Positions 12,205 through 25,369 of a DNA stretch of 64,000 nucleotides are shown one piece after another. The DNA comes from Macrobrachium rosenbergii (taxonomy: Eukaryota; Arthropoda; Malacostraca; Decapoda; Palaemonidae). Both the position numbers and the translations under genes were made by a program. Under the pieces are notes generated by a model. The model ran no database searches and was not told the origin of the DNA. It saw only the letters and a list, made by a program, of their open reading frames with translations. The stretch's first letter is position 1. Each line of letters begins with the position of its first letter. The stretch spans positions 46,592,297 to 46,656,296 of the forward strand of contig NC_089766.1 of NCBI RefSeq assembly GCF_040412425.1. The letters run 5' to 3'.

Positions 12205-12543
12205 TCTGTCCGTTCGCACTTTTTTCTGTCCGCATTTTTCTGACAGCCCTCAATCTTAAAAACTCCTGAGGCTAGAGGGCTGCAAATTGGTATGTTGATC
12301 ATCCACCATCCAATCATCAAACTTACCAAATTGCAGCCCTCTAGCATCAGTAGTTTTTAATTTATTTAAGGTTAAAGTTAGCCATAACCATGCTTCTGGC
12401 AACGATATAGGACAGGCCACCACCGGGCCGTCGTTAAAGTCTCACGGGCCGCGCCTCATACAGCATTATACCGAGACCACCGAAAGATAGATCTATTTTC
12501 GGCGGCCTTAATTATACGCTGTAGCGGCTGTACAGAAAACTCG
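12205..12543 (+). mobile_element. Multi-hairpin MITE-like element, copy 4 (subfamily A)
   Basis: Lacks the first terminal hairpin (replaced by the AT-rich tandem repeat) but has the CTGTCCG block, the central hairpin (about 12258-12358), the CGATATAGGACAGGCCACCA diagnostic of subfamily A, and the third hairpin (CCACCGAAAGATAGATC ... TTTTCGGCGGCC). Confidence 0.85.
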
Positions 12544-12863
12544 CATAAGCCTTATAGTTGTCCTCCGATCTGAACTGTTTGGTGAGGTATTCCTTTCATT
12601 AATTATAGGTTTTCTCAATTGCCTTACGCTGTGTACGCTTATATGCTGACGTCATGTAAGGCAAAAAAAAAAAAAAGGACATGCCATTACAAAAAAAAAA
12701 TCTTTACTTTTTATCCATTAGATATTTCAGTCGGAACTTCATCGTCAGTAATATTCATATTAGATTCCCAATGAGTCACAATATCAGTTGGTCGGTATTT
12801 TTGTCATATTCTCTCTCTCTCTCTGATTCGAATGTGCATTTTGTGCTTTTATTAGGGTTAACG

Positions 12864-12923
<60 letters not shown>

Positions 12924-13035
12924 AGATACCTTTATTATTACCAATTTCCACCTAAAAGTTCCTTTTTCCCAAGAGATACTTCATAGCTAATAAAAAAAAA
13001 AAAAACTGTGCGAACAAATTACCATTATTGAACTG
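12544..13035. repeat. Spacer with (CT)n tract
   Basis: Mostly unique sequence; CT tract at 12865-12922 and a shorter one at 12810-12823. Confidence 0.85.
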
Positions 13036-13309
13036 AACATAGAATGCAGGCCAAAAACCAAGCACTGGGACCTATGAGGTCATTCAGCGCTGAAACGGAA
13101 ACCGACATTAAAAGGTCTGAAAGGTGTAACAGGAGGAAAACCTCGCGGCCGAACCGTGAATCAATTATTAGGAGAGGGTTGAGGAAAGTAAGATGGAAGA
13201 AAGAGAATATGAAAGGAGGTACAGTAAAAGGAACGAAGGGGGTCGTAGCACCTAGGGGTCTGAGGAAGGGACGCTGCAATGAGCCTTAAATAATGCCTAC
13301 AGTGCACCG
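13036..13309 (+). mobile_element. SINE-like interspersed repeat, copy 2
   Basis: Shows the same ordered blocks as copy 1: AACATAGAATGCAGGCC, hairpin AGCACTGGGACC/GGTCATTCAGCGCT, AACAGGAGGAAAACCTCGCG, GAAAGAGAATATGAAAGGAG, and GCCTACAGTGCACCG at the end. Confidence 0.8.
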
Positions 13310-14388
<1,079 letters not shown>

Positions 14389-14507
14389 GTGCAACCGTTC
14401 ATCGATGCCCAATTTGGTTTCAAACCTTCTTCCTTTCTCCAATTACCCTTTTTGCAACGGTTCATCGATGCCCAATTTGGTTTCAAACCTTCTTCTTTCC
14501 AACTGTC
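14389..14507. repeat. Short tandem duplication (~65 bp x 2)
   Basis: TTCATCGATGCCCAATTTGG plus TTTCAAACCTTCTTC occurs twice in direct tandem, nearly identical. Confidence 0.85.
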
Positions 14508-14883
14508 ATTTGTAGCACCCCACCTTCGACCTTTCTTTAATGAAGCAACTGATTCCCCTTCGACAAAACTATCCCTCTCGACCCTTCAATGGACTGTCTT
14601 TCAACCGCTCATTCCATACAATTACTACAAATGGACGTCCTCGAAAGGCCAAACAAAAGCTCACGTACCCCCTGTACCCAAGCCAGAGCCCTGGAGGAAA
14701 TCTCATTTGCATCAACAGACAATCTCTCTGTCATTAAGAACCCCCTTTTTATCTACGGAAACACTTGTTTGCAAGGGAATGCCCATTCATGCATGGGCGA
14801 GCCCCCCGGGGCCAAATGGCGAACATAAGGTTTCCTAAAGCGGTCTCTTCTCTCCTCCCATTAGCAGAAGAAGAAGAAGAAGG

Positions 14884-14885
<2 letters not shown>
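14508..14885. other. Single-copy-like stretch
   Basis: Overlapping open frames occur in all three plus frames and none stands out as coding. A small AGAAGAAGAAG tract precedes the GA array. Confidence 0.45.
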
Positions 14886-14959
<74 letters not shown>

Positions 14960-15046
14960 TTAATGAAGTCTGTCCTCCTATACACTTTCCGAATAATGGA
15001 ATTCGTCTTCGGAAGTTAATAGCCCACTCTAAGGGTTTTCACAAAA

Positions 15047-15099
<53 letters not shown>

Positions 15100-15129
15100 C
15101 TAAAAACCAAGAAGTATAAACCATAAATA

Positions 15130-15179
<50 letters not shown>

Positions 15180-15204
15180 CCTAAAAGACCAAGAAGTATG
15201 ATCT

Positions 15205-15254
<50 letters not shown>
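14886..15254. repeat. Compound (GA)n array
   Basis: (GA)n at 14889-14955, 15052-15094, 15133-15177 and 15208-15254. The last three are separated by the conserved spacer ATTCCTAAAAACCAAGAAGT or close variants, so the unit GA tract plus spacer is itself tandemly repeated. Related spacer words also appear at 17230-17250. Confidence 0.9.
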
Positions 15255-15255
<1 letters not shown>

Positions 15256-15464
15256 GATTTCTTTGCTCTACCACGCGACTAAACTGTTAATCTCTACAAT
15301 CCTTCGGTATCAGTAGTTGGAAGAAAAATTCTTGCTACAAAGGAAAAAATTACCAGCAAACGAAAAACATTTACAAAAAATAAAAACATCCATAAAAAAA
15401 TATTTTTCGAATATATATTCTTTATTTGTTTCTGCCACTTCTATTCTACTATATCTTTATTCTC

Positions 15465-15492
15465 TGGTGGGCTTCATCCACTGAATAATAAT

Positions 15493-15568
<76 letters not shown>

Positions 15569-15643
15569 TTCTATTGAATTTTGAATTTCAAGACAGTGGC
15601 CCCTTTGGTGGGCTTGTTCCATATGAATAGGTTTCATCTACTA

Positions 15644-15701
<58 letters not shown>

Positions 15702-15773
15702 TTCCTTGGAAGCTTGAATTTCAAGTCAGTGGCCCCTTTGGTGGGCTTGTTCCATATGAATAGGTTTCATCTA

Positions 15774-15817
<44 letters not shown>
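15465..15817 (+). mobile_element. Three-unit head-to-tail array of LINE tails, plus strand
   Basis: Three successive tails (each CAGTGGCCCCTTTGGTGG or a truncated form, then TTTCATCTACTGAATAAT or a variant) with AAT tracts at about 15486-15569, 15644-15700 and 15777-15817. The first unit is cut to the last ~20 bp. Confidence 0.8.
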
Positions 15818-16088
15818 GAATCCCATCCGTCCTCCCGAAGCCGACGCCATACTTCATATTGCACACTTGCAGCAGCGCAATCCCGAAATGCAACCGGGCT
15901 TTGCATTCAGCTCCCCGAATATAAACAGGGCAAAACAAACGCATTATAATTCACAGTCCCTGACGTGAACCATTTTCTTCGCAGCTTCACGAAAGCGCTT
16001 CCGTAAATTCTCTCGGCGTCCGGAGAATCTCTGGTAAATTAACCTGATGATTGCATGAAAGGAAATAAGATTGTGGGGACAATAGCCC

Positions 16089-16090
<2 letters not shown>
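15818..16090. other. Single-copy-like stretch between two LINE arrays
   Basis: About 270 bp of balanced-composition sequence flanked by opposite-orientation LINE-tail/AAT arrays. Confidence 0.5.
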
Positions 16091-16150
<60 letters not shown>

Positions 16151-16222
16151 TAGAGGAAACCTATTCGTATGGAACAAGTCCACCAAAGGGGCCACTGACT
16201 TGAAATTCAAAATTCAAAAGAA

Positions 16223-16288
<66 letters not shown>
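16091..16288 (-). mobile_element. LINE tail, minus strand
   Basis: ATT tract 16091-16147, short tail unit (CCACCAAAGGGGCCACTGAC), then a second ATT tract 16222-16288. Confidence 0.8.
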
Positions 16289-16588
16289 AAGATTGTGGGA
16301 GAATTAAGCTACGAATATCGTTTTAATATGTCATAGATTATACCTATAAATATACCAGTCGAATTCAACTCTGAACTTACAATCGATATCAACCCATCTC
16401 CAATATGTAAGCTAATTCAGCCAATTAGTTTATAACACCACTAATTATGATTTTTTTTTTTTGTCCTTATACAAGCGTGGCTTTATCTTCACAAATGATC
16501 AATGAACTAAGATCACCCATGAAAAAATATTGATACAGAAATTATTAAATCAAGAGATGAAATAAAGAAAAATCAAATATACATTTTT
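16289..16588. other. Non-coding spacer
   Basis: No feature recognised. Confidence 0.5.
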
Positions 16589-16871
16589 AGTTGTCTATAA
16601 AAGAAAACTATTATGGAGATGGCTATTTGTCTGTCCGTCCGCACTTTTTCTGTCCGCCCTCAGATCTTGAAAACTACTGAGGCTAGAGGGCTGCAAATTG
16701 GTATGTTGATCGCCCACCCTCGAATCATCAAACATACCAAATTGCAGCTCTCTAGCCTCAGTCATTTTTATTTTATTTAAGGGTAAAGTTAACCATATTC
16801 ATACGTCTGGCCACCACCTACGGGCCGCTGCTAAGAGTTTCATACAGCATTATACACTGTACATTTTTTAC
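16589..16871 (+). mobile_element. Multi-hairpin MITE-like element, copy 5
   Basis: Terminal hairpin TCTATAAAAGAAAACTA, CTGTCCGTCCGCAC block, central hairpin (about 16670-16770), and a shortened 3' part ending at GTACATTTTTTACC with the CGCCGAAG terminal hairpin deleted. Confidence 0.85.
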
Positions 16872-17104
16872 CTTTTATTTTTATTTCTAAGAGAAGCGAT
16901 TCGGTCTCCCAAAAGTGTTCTAATGTCTTACACAATGGCTTTATTTTTCCATTCACATCACTCTTAGCTGTAAAATATGTCCAGGTTTCAATATTAAGAG
17001 TCGGAATATATTTAACCCTATAAAAAGCGACACCACTGTGACGCTTTCGTAAATTTACGAGCAATTCACCATACGGTTTTCGATTAAGTGGTACGCCCGC
17101 ACGC

Positions 17105-17164
17105 CCGCACGCACACACACACACACACACGGAAAGATCGCAAGCTATACACACACACACATTC

Positions 17165-17231
<67 letters not shown>

Positions 17232-17320
17232 TCTTCACATAACTGAGAAGTATGATCATAAATATTATGAAAATGTGACCTTGCAATTATGCATCAGTTT
17301 GATACGAAGGTAGCGTGGCT

Positions 17321-17394
<74 letters not shown>
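17105..17394. repeat. (CA)n and two (GA)n tracts
   Basis: CA-rich 17110-17160, (GA)n 17168-17228 and 17324-17394. Confidence 0.9.
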
Positions 17395-17399
<5 letters not shown>

Positions 17400-17516
17400 A
17401 CCCAAGATATGAAAATAGGAACACAGTTTTACTTTTCCCGAAATAAAATGAACGGCAATTTATACTCACTACGTCATAATTGGGTCATGTGTCACAGACC
17501 ATTACAAAAAAACTGA

Positions 17517-17517
<1 letters not shown>

Positions 17518-17573
<56 letters not shown>

Positions 17574-17720
17574 ATGGTGTTCATTAGGAAGAAGTAAGAG
17601 GAAGTAAAGGGAAATACAGAAAGAAGAGATTCCACTTATTAAAAAGGAAATAAAATACATTAATAAATAAATAAATGTATATAAAATGAATTAAATAGCA
17701 AGGGAAATAAAGAAGCAGTT
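17518..17720 (-). mobile_element. LINE 3' region with ATT tail, internally deleted
   Basis: ATT tract (17518-17571) is followed directly by GTTCATTAGGAAGAAGTAAG and the longer AAGGGAAATACAGAAAGAAG region. The usual ~75-bp CCACCAAAGGGGCC segment between tail and this region is missing, so this copy is internally deleted. Confidence 0.75.
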
Positions 17721-18629
17721 CGACAGCGAGGCAAAAAATTAACAGCAAATTGCTGTTTCTGCTGTCCAGCGAATCTATTGCTGTTTTTCAACATATGTGC
17801 AAATAAACTCACCTTTTGAAAAAAAAAAATAGAAAAATTATAAAACTAAAAGTCTCGGGGAAACAAACGCACGTGGAGAATTTATCAGAATTTATCACAG
17901 CAGGAAAAGTATTCCCTTCTAACCCACCCCCCAATCACGGTGACTGTTCATTCGCACATTCCCACAAGTTGAAATGTGCGATGCGTGAAATGATAGCCTG
18001 TCGGGTGTTACGATGACAACCGAAATATTTACAGCCTTCAGATAGTATGATAAATTCAAAGGTGCCTCGGCGTTACCTGTGCAAGTTAAATGCTTTCGAA
18101 CCGAGCAACATTTACGTATATGACCCGCATCGAGGTCAAATCGGCTGGCCTCTCTGAATGACGCGAATCCGCAAATGAAAAAAAATTTTAAAAAACTACA
18201 GCTTTTGGGAATTATCGCCATTCCGATAGTTTATGTCGCTAAATGGTGACAAGTATCGACAACGAGAGGAATAAACAAGCGACACATTTCACAATTACGG
18301 TCGCCGGAATTTTTTTTTTTTTTTTTACCCGACGACCAGAGAACGGCGAACGATTAAGAGCGCTGATGTACGAATATTTACGAACGCGCCCTCGCAGAAA
18401 AAGGTTCATATTTTAAAACTCCCGAACGCGCCCAATAATAGAGGTCGATGAAATATGAGAGTTTAGGAAAAATCTCTCTCGACAAAACTAAAAAAAAGGT
18501 TTCGGTGCGTTTTCTATATTATTTTGATCAGGGAAATTGGAATGAAGCGTTTTTTTTTTTTTATCCGAGCAGATTTCAACAGTGGGTTCAAATTTGTTCC
18601 TGTGTGATTGCGCGCAAGCAGATAAACAT

Positions 18630-18630
<1 letters not shown>
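17721..18630. other. ~900-bp stretch without recognised repeats
   Basis: One of the longer repeat-poor stretches. Open frames at 17816-18016 (+) and 18221-17919 (-) show no recognised domain; no confident exon. Homopolymer T tracts at 18310-18326 and 18550-18562. Confidence 0.45.
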
Positions 18631-18631
<1 letters not shown>

Positions 18632-18706
<75 letters not shown>

Positions 18707-18779
18707 TAGATGAAGAAGCCTATTCATATGGAACAAGCCCACCAAAGGGGCCATTGACTTGAAATTCAATTCCAAAGGA

Positions 18780-18846
<67 letters not shown>

Positions 18847-18919
18847 AAGATGAGACCTATTCATATGGAACAAGCCCACCAAAGGGGCCATTGACTTGAA
18901 ATTCAAGCTTCCAAAGATG

Positions 18920-18994
<75 letters not shown>

Positions 18995-19049
18995 AAGATG
19001 AAACCTATTCATATGGAACAATTGACTTCAAATTCAAGCTTCCAAAGAA

Positions 19050-19107
<58 letters not shown>

Positions 19108-19175
19108 AAGATGAACCCTATTCAAAGAACATTAACGTGTTCATTAGGAACTAAGGGAAGGTAAAGGGAAATATA
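18632..19175 (-). mobile_element. Four-unit head-to-tail array of LINE tails, minus strand
   Basis: ATT tracts at 18632-18703, 18781-18843, 18918-18991 and 19049-19104 alternate with short tail units. The units have private differences (e.g. AGATGAAGAAGCC in the first; an internal deletion in the third), so they are not products of one simple tandem duplication. The final unit continues into the AGGAACTAAGGGAAGGTAAA region. Confidence 0.8.
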
Positions 19176-19552
19176 CAGAGAGAACAGATCTATTCGCCTT
19201 GATAAACGAGCGCCTTCGACGGAAACAAGTGGGTCTGCCCCGTCACACCTCATTTAAACGTACTTCATTTCCACTCCTTCCCATTCTTGTCTCCTGAAAT
19301 CCCACTCTTACAGAATGGGGCAACTGGCTCTATCCCATTTCACCCAAGAAATTGGGAGTGCTTTGCAAAATCTCTGAATATAAATATGACTTTTAATATA
19401 TCCATGATAAAAAGATTAATATAACTGAAAATAAATTAGAAGAATAAACGAACGGGGAATAAATATAAAGGAAAATCATTAACACGAAAATAAATGGGTT
19501 CAAAAATGTTTCTCAATTACCTCAGCAAGCGACCCAAAAAAAAAAAAGTGAA
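19176..19552. other. Single-copy-like stretch
   Basis: No repeat or exon recognised. Confidence 0.5.
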
Positions 19553-19892
19553 AAAGTCGCCGAAGTTTCTTAGGGGCAATCGAGTTTTCTGTACAGCATA
19601 TAATGCTGTATGAGACGCGGCCCATGAAACTATCAGCCAAGGCCCGGTGGTGGTCTGTTATATAATCTTGCCAGACGCAAGATCATGGTTAACTTTAGCC
19701 TTAAATAGAATAAAAACTACTGAGGCTAGAGGGCTGCAATTTGGTGTGTTTGATTATCGGAGGGTGGATGATCAACATACTAATTTGCAGCCCTCTAGCC
19801 TCAGTGGCTTTTAAGATCTGAGGGCGGACAGAAAAAAGTGCGGACGGACATACGTACAAAGCCACCTCAGTAGTTTTCTCTTTCGGAAAACT
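19553..19892 (-). mobile_element. Multi-hairpin MITE-like element, copy 6
   Basis: Starts AAAAAGTCGCCGAAGTTTCT, central hairpin at about 19716-19812, ends TAGTTTTCTCTTTCGGAAAA. Lacks the third hairpin, as in subfamily B. Confidence 0.85.
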
Positions 19893-20412
19893 AAAAATCA
19901 TACTGACATGTCGCCTGTTCCTCTTAAGCGGTGTTGAGGGGGGGGGGGATACGACCCCTTTCTTAAAGACACAATAATAAAAAAATAGATCAAGACGTGA
20001 AAAAGAAAGGAGAAAGCAAAAAGCGAAAAGGAAAACATCGTAAAAAAAACTGACTGAGGACAAGAAAGAGGGATGCAAATTCTTCGAAAAAAAAAAAGCT
20101 ATAAAAATTCCCAGTTGGCAGGTCCTCCTAACTCTTGAAAAGCCTTCAGATTCGGCTGTTTATGACTCTCTCTCTCTCTCTCACTCTCCTCCTCTCTTCA
20201 CGCCCCCTTTTTCATCAGCCCCATCCCCCCCCTCCTCTTCCTCATTCTCCCTCCCTCCTCCTTCCTCCTCCTCCCCCACCCCGCGTCTTTCTTCACTCCG
20301 TCATCAGGTCTACTTTGCGAGATTGGGTCATGAAAACGTGGGGCGCTCACTAGCAGCAGTTTTCGCTCAGAATTAAAGATGGGAGAAATTTGCGTGACTT
20401 AAGACATACACA
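19893..20412. other. Non-coding stretch with homopolymer and C-rich patches
   Basis: G run near 19939-19948; a CT/CCTCC-rich patch at 20166-20285. Confidence 0.5.
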
Positions 20413-20420
20413 CACACTCC

Positions 20421-20484
<64 letters not shown>

Positions 20485-20689
20485 AATCTCTCTCTCTCTC
20501 TCTCCCTGTGGCAATCTCTCTCTCCCTGTGGCCATCTCTCTCTCTCTCTGAGACAGTCTCTCTCTCTCTGTTCCAATCTCTCTCCCTTTGCCAATCTCTC
20601 TCCCTGTGCCAATCTCTCTCTCTCTCTCCCCCCTGTGCCAATCTCCCCTCTCTCTCTCTCTCTCTCTGAGCCAGTTTCTCTCCCTGTAC

Positions 20690-20758
<69 letters not shown>

Positions 20759-20828
20759 CCAATCTCTCTTCCTCTCTCCCTCTCTCCCCTTGGCCAATTT
20801 CCACGCCCTCTCTCTCTCTCTCTCTAAG

Positions 20829-20880
<52 letters not shown>

Positions 20881-20884
20881 CGCC
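20413..20884. repeat. Degenerate (CT)n array with CCCTGTGCCAAT interruptions
   Basis: About 470 bp of CT repeat broken by variants of CCCTGTGGCCAATCTCT at roughly 20-60 bp intervals. Both strands stay open (RERE/SLSL frames), giving long but meaningless ORFs. Confidence 0.9.
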
Positions 20885-21170
20885 AATCTGGAACCAAAGT
20901 CAGAAAAAGGAGTCTCCGACGGATCGACTTAATCCCGACGCCAGTTTACATAATGAAGTGAATCGATCAAACTCTGTTTCTATTAAAGTTAGAACTGGGG
21001 AGGTGATGAATAGGTTTAATCCGACGCCAGTGGACGTTATTGAATCAATTAATCTATCCGCTGCTATCGAAGTTACGAAGAGATCGATTGGCTGATTAAG
21101 TAAATACGGCTGACGGTTGACAGAGCTGAATATTTTTTTTCTCTCTCTTAATTTGGATAATGGTTAGCAT
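20885..21170. other. Spacer with a diverged tandem duplication
   Basis: AATCCCGACGCCAGTTT ... TATTAAAGTTAG (about 20931-20990) is repeated in diverged form as AATCCGACGCCAGTGG ... TATCGAAGTTACG (21018-21076). Confidence 0.55.
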
Positions 21171-21660
21171 CTTTTAATCTGTGGGTATGGGTATGGGTAT
21201 TGGTATGTGTATGGTGCGGGTATGGTACAAATATGGGGTGGGTATGGTGTAGATATAGGTATGGAATGGATATGGGTATGGGTATGGGTATAGGTAGATA
21301 TGGGTATGGGTATGGTATAGTTATGGGTACGGGTATGGTATAGATGTGGGTATGGGTATGGTTATGGTACAGATATGGGTAAGGGTATGATACAGATATG
21401 GGTATGGGTATGATACAGATATGGGAATGGGTATGATACAGATATGGGTATGGGTATGATACAGATATGGGTATGGGTATAGATATGGGTATAGATATGG
21501 GTATGGGAATGGGTATGGTACAGATATTGGGTATGGGTATAGATATGGGTATGGGAATGGGTATGATAACGATATGGGTGTGGGTATGATACAGATATGG
21601 GTATGGGTATGGTACAGATATGGGTATGGGTATGGGTATAGGTATGGGTATGGGAACTAG
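21171..21660 (+). repeat. (GGGTAT)n-rich minisatellite
   Basis: About 480 bp built from GGGTAT/GGGTATGGGTATG with recurrent GATACAGATATGGGTATGGG longer units. The minus strand reads as an open PIPI frame. G-rich on the plus strand; not the canonical arthropod telomere motif. Confidence 0.92.
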
Positions 21661-21800
21661 CAAATGCAAGCGTTGGCGAACATCTGCTAGTTATTCATTA
21701 AAGGAAAAATTCTAGTATGCCGTAAATAAAGAAAGCTCATTCAGCTGATTTTGACTTTCAGTGGCAAAACTTCACTACCCCATACAAAAACTACACTACC

Positions 21801-21919
21801 TATAGGACAGGCCACTACCGGACCGTGGCTGAAAGTTCCATGGGAAGCAGCGCATACAGCATTTATACGCCGTACAGAAAACTCGATTGTGACCAAGAAA
21901 CCTCGGCGCATTTTTTACT
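21801..21919 (+). mobile_element. MITE-like element fragment, copy 7
   Basis: Only the 3' part is present: TATAGGACAGGCCACTACCG, GTACAGAAAACTCGATTGTG, then CCTCGGCGCATTTTTTACTT. The central hairpin is absent. Confidence 0.75.
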
Positions 21920-22069
21920 TTTTTTTATTTTCAATAAAACTCGGGTTACGAAAAAGCCTTCACTCTTCAAGATCTCTCAGTCAAGAGCAGATTCAAGATC
22001 ACAAAATATTTTATGCGGTGAATATTACCGAAGTTAAAACGTGCTATTTATCTATCCATTAATTTATTT

Positions 22070-22177
22070 ATTTTTTCTTTTTTGAAAAGTGGGATTTCTT
22101 CTTTCTGTATTTCCCTTTACTTCCTCTTACTTCTTCCTAATGAACACCATCATATTCTTTGGAATAGGTTTCATCTT

Positions 22178-22246
<69 letters not shown>

Positions 22247-22283
22247 CTTTGGAAGCTTGTTCCATATGAATAGGTTTCATCTT

Positions 22284-22336
<53 letters not shown>

Positions 22337-22423
22337 TAATAATAATAATAATAATAATCTTTCTTGAATTCCAAGTCAATGGCCCCTTAGGTGGGCTTTT
22401 TCCATATGGATAGTTTTCATCTA

Positions 22424-22496
<73 letters not shown>
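22070..22496 (+). mobile_element. Three-unit head-to-tail array of LINE tails, plus strand
   Basis: The first unit starts in the longer region (GTGGGATTTCTTCTTTCTG, then TTCTTCCTAATGAACACC). AAT tracts at about 22181-22246, 22287-22356 and 22427-22496, with short tail units between. The second unit is reduced to TTGTTCCATATGAATAGG. Confidence 0.8.
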
Positions 22497-23307
22497 GCAA
22501 AAAACAAACTTGCTATTTTCTAAGATATTTTGACATTAACGAAAGCAAAACTGTCAACTATAGCAATCAGAGCAACAGGCACGCGAACCGTTAAATAACC
22601 ATTACATAACCTCAATTCTTTGTATATAAACGCCCCCCCCCCACCCCACAAAACAGACGCACCTGGGGCTGCGAGTAAATCAAGCCGAAAGGGGAAAATA
22701 AGCAACGTCCGGAAGATCGGAACAAAAACATAACAGCCGCGGATTTTGTTTTTCTTTTTTTTCTTTTTTTTTTTTTCAACCTTCCTCTCGGAATGTAAAC
22801 AAACCGGGAGCTGTCGAGAAGTTCGCCGTTCCTGTAACAGATGGCGCCACGATTTGCATAAGGCTTCTTCGAGAGACCGCCCCGGCCCCTCCCCGGGGTG
22901 GTTTAGAATCGCTTTTCGAATTCGGGGGACGGGTTCTCTTTATTTGCAACATTTCCCTCCACCGGTGGTTGAAGTAAACATTCTACGTTTCTACTGGATG
23001 GCGACTTTGGGCGATTACATTAGCAAGCAAATGCCCACTTGGGCTTGTTTTTCTAGCTCCAACTCTTGGGCTTGTTTTTTTTTTTAAACCTCTCTGTTAT
23101 GTGGGCGTTTTTTTGGCGATCATCATTATGTAAAAAAGTCTAAAAAAATACAACCTGTTCCACAACAGATCCAAATATGAAGGACGGAAAATTTCAGGTC
23201 ACCGAATATAGCTAATTCCATCTATTGCTTGAATTAAGTTGTTTTTATCATAAGAATTAGCCTGTTAAGAAAATAACAAATTAAAAAAACTATCTATTGC
23301 TGCATTT
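22497..23307. other. ~800-bp stretch without recognised repeats
   Basis: Relatively GC-rich at 22780-22990, with T and C homopolymers at 22630 and 22745. Open frames at 22705-22520 (-) and 22746-23087 (+) have no recognised domain and no convincing splice pair. A regulatory or exonic role cannot be excluded. Confidence 0.4.
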
Positions 23308-23600
23308 CTCACACCGTTGGACTGTGGAACAGCCTCCCTATTGAGGAAGTCGTGCAATTGGAACTTCTTCTTCAGAAGTTCAAGCGAAGATGCAATGCAT
23401 TGCTACCATAATACTATTCCCCTTACATTTTAATACACTGTTTATCTATTTATCTATCTACTAATATATTTTTTTCTTTTTTAATAAGTGGGATCTCTTC
23501 TTTCTGTATTTCCCTTACCTCCTCTTACTTCTTCCTAATGAACACCTTAATATTGTTTGGAAGCTTTGAATTTCAAGTCAGTGGGCCCTTTGGTGGAACG
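23308..23600 (+). pseudogene. LINE fragment with the end of the reverse-transcriptase ORF
   Basis: In one frame the sequence reads SHTVGLWNSLPIEEVVQLE, continuing through LLLQKFKRRCNALLP to a TAA stop (about 23309-23412). The (G/R)LWNSLP motif just before the ORF end is typical of non-LTR retrotransposon reverse-transcriptase C-termini. The 3' UTR follows (CTTACATTTTAATACACTG ... CCTAATGAACACCTTAATAT ... CAGTGGGCCCTTTGGTGG) and stops there with no AAT tail. It is 5'-truncated and therefore inactive. Together with 42905 it ties the dispersed AAT-tail units to a LINE. Confidence 0.75.
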
Positions 23601-24220
23601 AGATACAGGCAAACTTGCAACTAATCTTCTTCTTCTTCTTTTAACGTGCTTGGAGACATATAACTTATATATCGAGTAATATCTATTATTCTCAAACCCC
23701 AGCCAATCCAATGCACCCCCAACCCCGCCCCCAACTACTTCCCCCCAGAAAAAAAAAAAGCAAAAAACATTCTCATCTTTCTGCCACCTGAATATTAATG
23801 CGGCTGCGAGGGAAAAAAAAAATACTTAGTGCAATTGGACATAACTTTTTTTTAATCATCGACAGAGTTGAGCAATTTAGCAATTTAATCAGCAAAAGGC
23901 CATTTTCCTCGACGGCCAGAGCTTAAAAAATATAAGAGCGTCCTGAGAAAAACGAGGCGAAAGGAAATGTCCATAATTCATATAATCATAATTGACTATA
24001 AACAAGGTATTGGATTTGCATATTAGGCTGCGATGCACTGTTACGACCCGGAGCAGTGGCGTTCTATCAAACGCAATGACACCATCATTTCACTGCCGAC
24101 CGCCACCATCATTTCACCATCAGCTCGGCGACCAGGTACGGCAACATACTACACCATTACCTGGTAATCATTACAAGGCAGGTAATGAACGTAGTAGTTT
24201 TCGTAACTCGCTGAACTTTT
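23601..24220. other. Non-coding stretch
   Basis: Contains A and C homopolymer patches; no exon or repeat family recognised. Confidence 0.45.
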
Positions 24221-24279
24221 TTTATCAGAAATATCAAGCAGCCAAATTTTATCTCTTTTGGTTGAGTCGTTATTTTATT

Positions 24280-24352
<73 letters not shown>

Positions 24353-24428
24353 AGTTTTCGTAACTCAGTGAATTTTATCAGAATATTAAGCAGCCAAATT
24401 TTATCTCTTTTGATTGTGTCGTTATTGT

Positions 24429-24500
<72 letters not shown>

Positions 24501-24528
24501 GTTTTCGTAACTCACTGAATTTCCTTCA
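24195..24528. repeat. Duplicated unit containing a (CT)n tract
   Basis: The segment TTTTCGTAACTC(G/A), GAATTTTATCAGAA, AAGCAGCCAAATTTTATCTC, TCGTTATT is followed by (CT)n at 24284-24350, then repeats with a second CT tract at 24433-24497, and a third partial start follows. The unit is about 148 bp. Confidence 0.85.
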
Positions 24529-24997
24529 GCGCAATCGAGTTTTCTATGCAGCTTATAATGCTGTATGAAACTTTTTAGCCGCGGTCCATGAAACTCAGCC
24601 ACGGCCCAGTGGTGGTTTGTGTTGTTGGCACCTATAGCGCTGCCAGAAGTACGATTATGGCTAACTTTAACCTAAAATAAAATAAAAACTACAAGGCTAG
24701 AGGGCTGCAATTTGGTATGTTTGATGATTGGAGGGTGGATGATCAACATACCAATTTGCAGCCCTCAGCTCAGCAGTTTTTAAGATCTGAGGGCGGACAG
24801 AAAAAGTGCGGACAGAAAAAACTACCGACAGAAAAAGTGCGGACAGAAAAAAGTGCGGACAGAAAAAACTGCCGACTGAAAAAGTGGGGACAGAAAAAAG
24901 TGCCCACAGAAAAAGTGCCCACAGAAATAAGTGCGGACAGAAAAAAGTGCGGACGGACAGACAAATCCGGCACAATAATTTTCTTTCTCAGAAAACT
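24529..24997 (-). mobile_element. MITE-like element, copy 8, with internal array expansion
   Basis: Minus-oriented element with central hairpin (about 24692-24778, slightly deleted on one arm). The normally single GCGGACAGAAAAAGT block is expanded into about 11 imperfect ~15-bp units at 24793-24962 before the terminal CAGAAAACT hairpin. The open frames here arise from the 15-bp periodicity. Confidence 0.9.
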
Positions 24998-25149
24998 AAA
25001 AATTGCTCACAAATAAATCAATGAAAGAAATCAGGTCGGCTCATTTTAAACTGACAATGACGGTTCGTGTCGAGAGGACGGTCCATTTCATGGAAAGCCT
25101 CAAGAGTTAATTAGTAGGTTATGGTCAGAGCAATCACTGCCATCGCCAT

Positions 25150-25154
<5 letters not shown>

Positions 25155-25236
<82 letters not shown>

Positions 25237-25369
25237 GTTAATTTCATTATGTCTCTGCGAATTTCTCACAAACTTTTTGATATCACTGTAAGATTTTTCA
25301 CCGAATCTGTCTCACTGTTGTTTGTCAAGTACTGTGATGCACTCTCTCTCTCTCTCTCTCTCTCTCTGT
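25155..25369. repeat. (CT)n tracts
   Basis: Long CT tract 25155-25233 and a shorter one 25342-25369. Confidence 0.95.

Noticed and set aside
20373..20897. 174-codon RERE-rich frame
   Set aside because: Translation of the degenerate CT/GA array.
21148..21669. 173-codon PIPI-rich frame
   Set aside because: Translation of the GGGTAT minisatellite.
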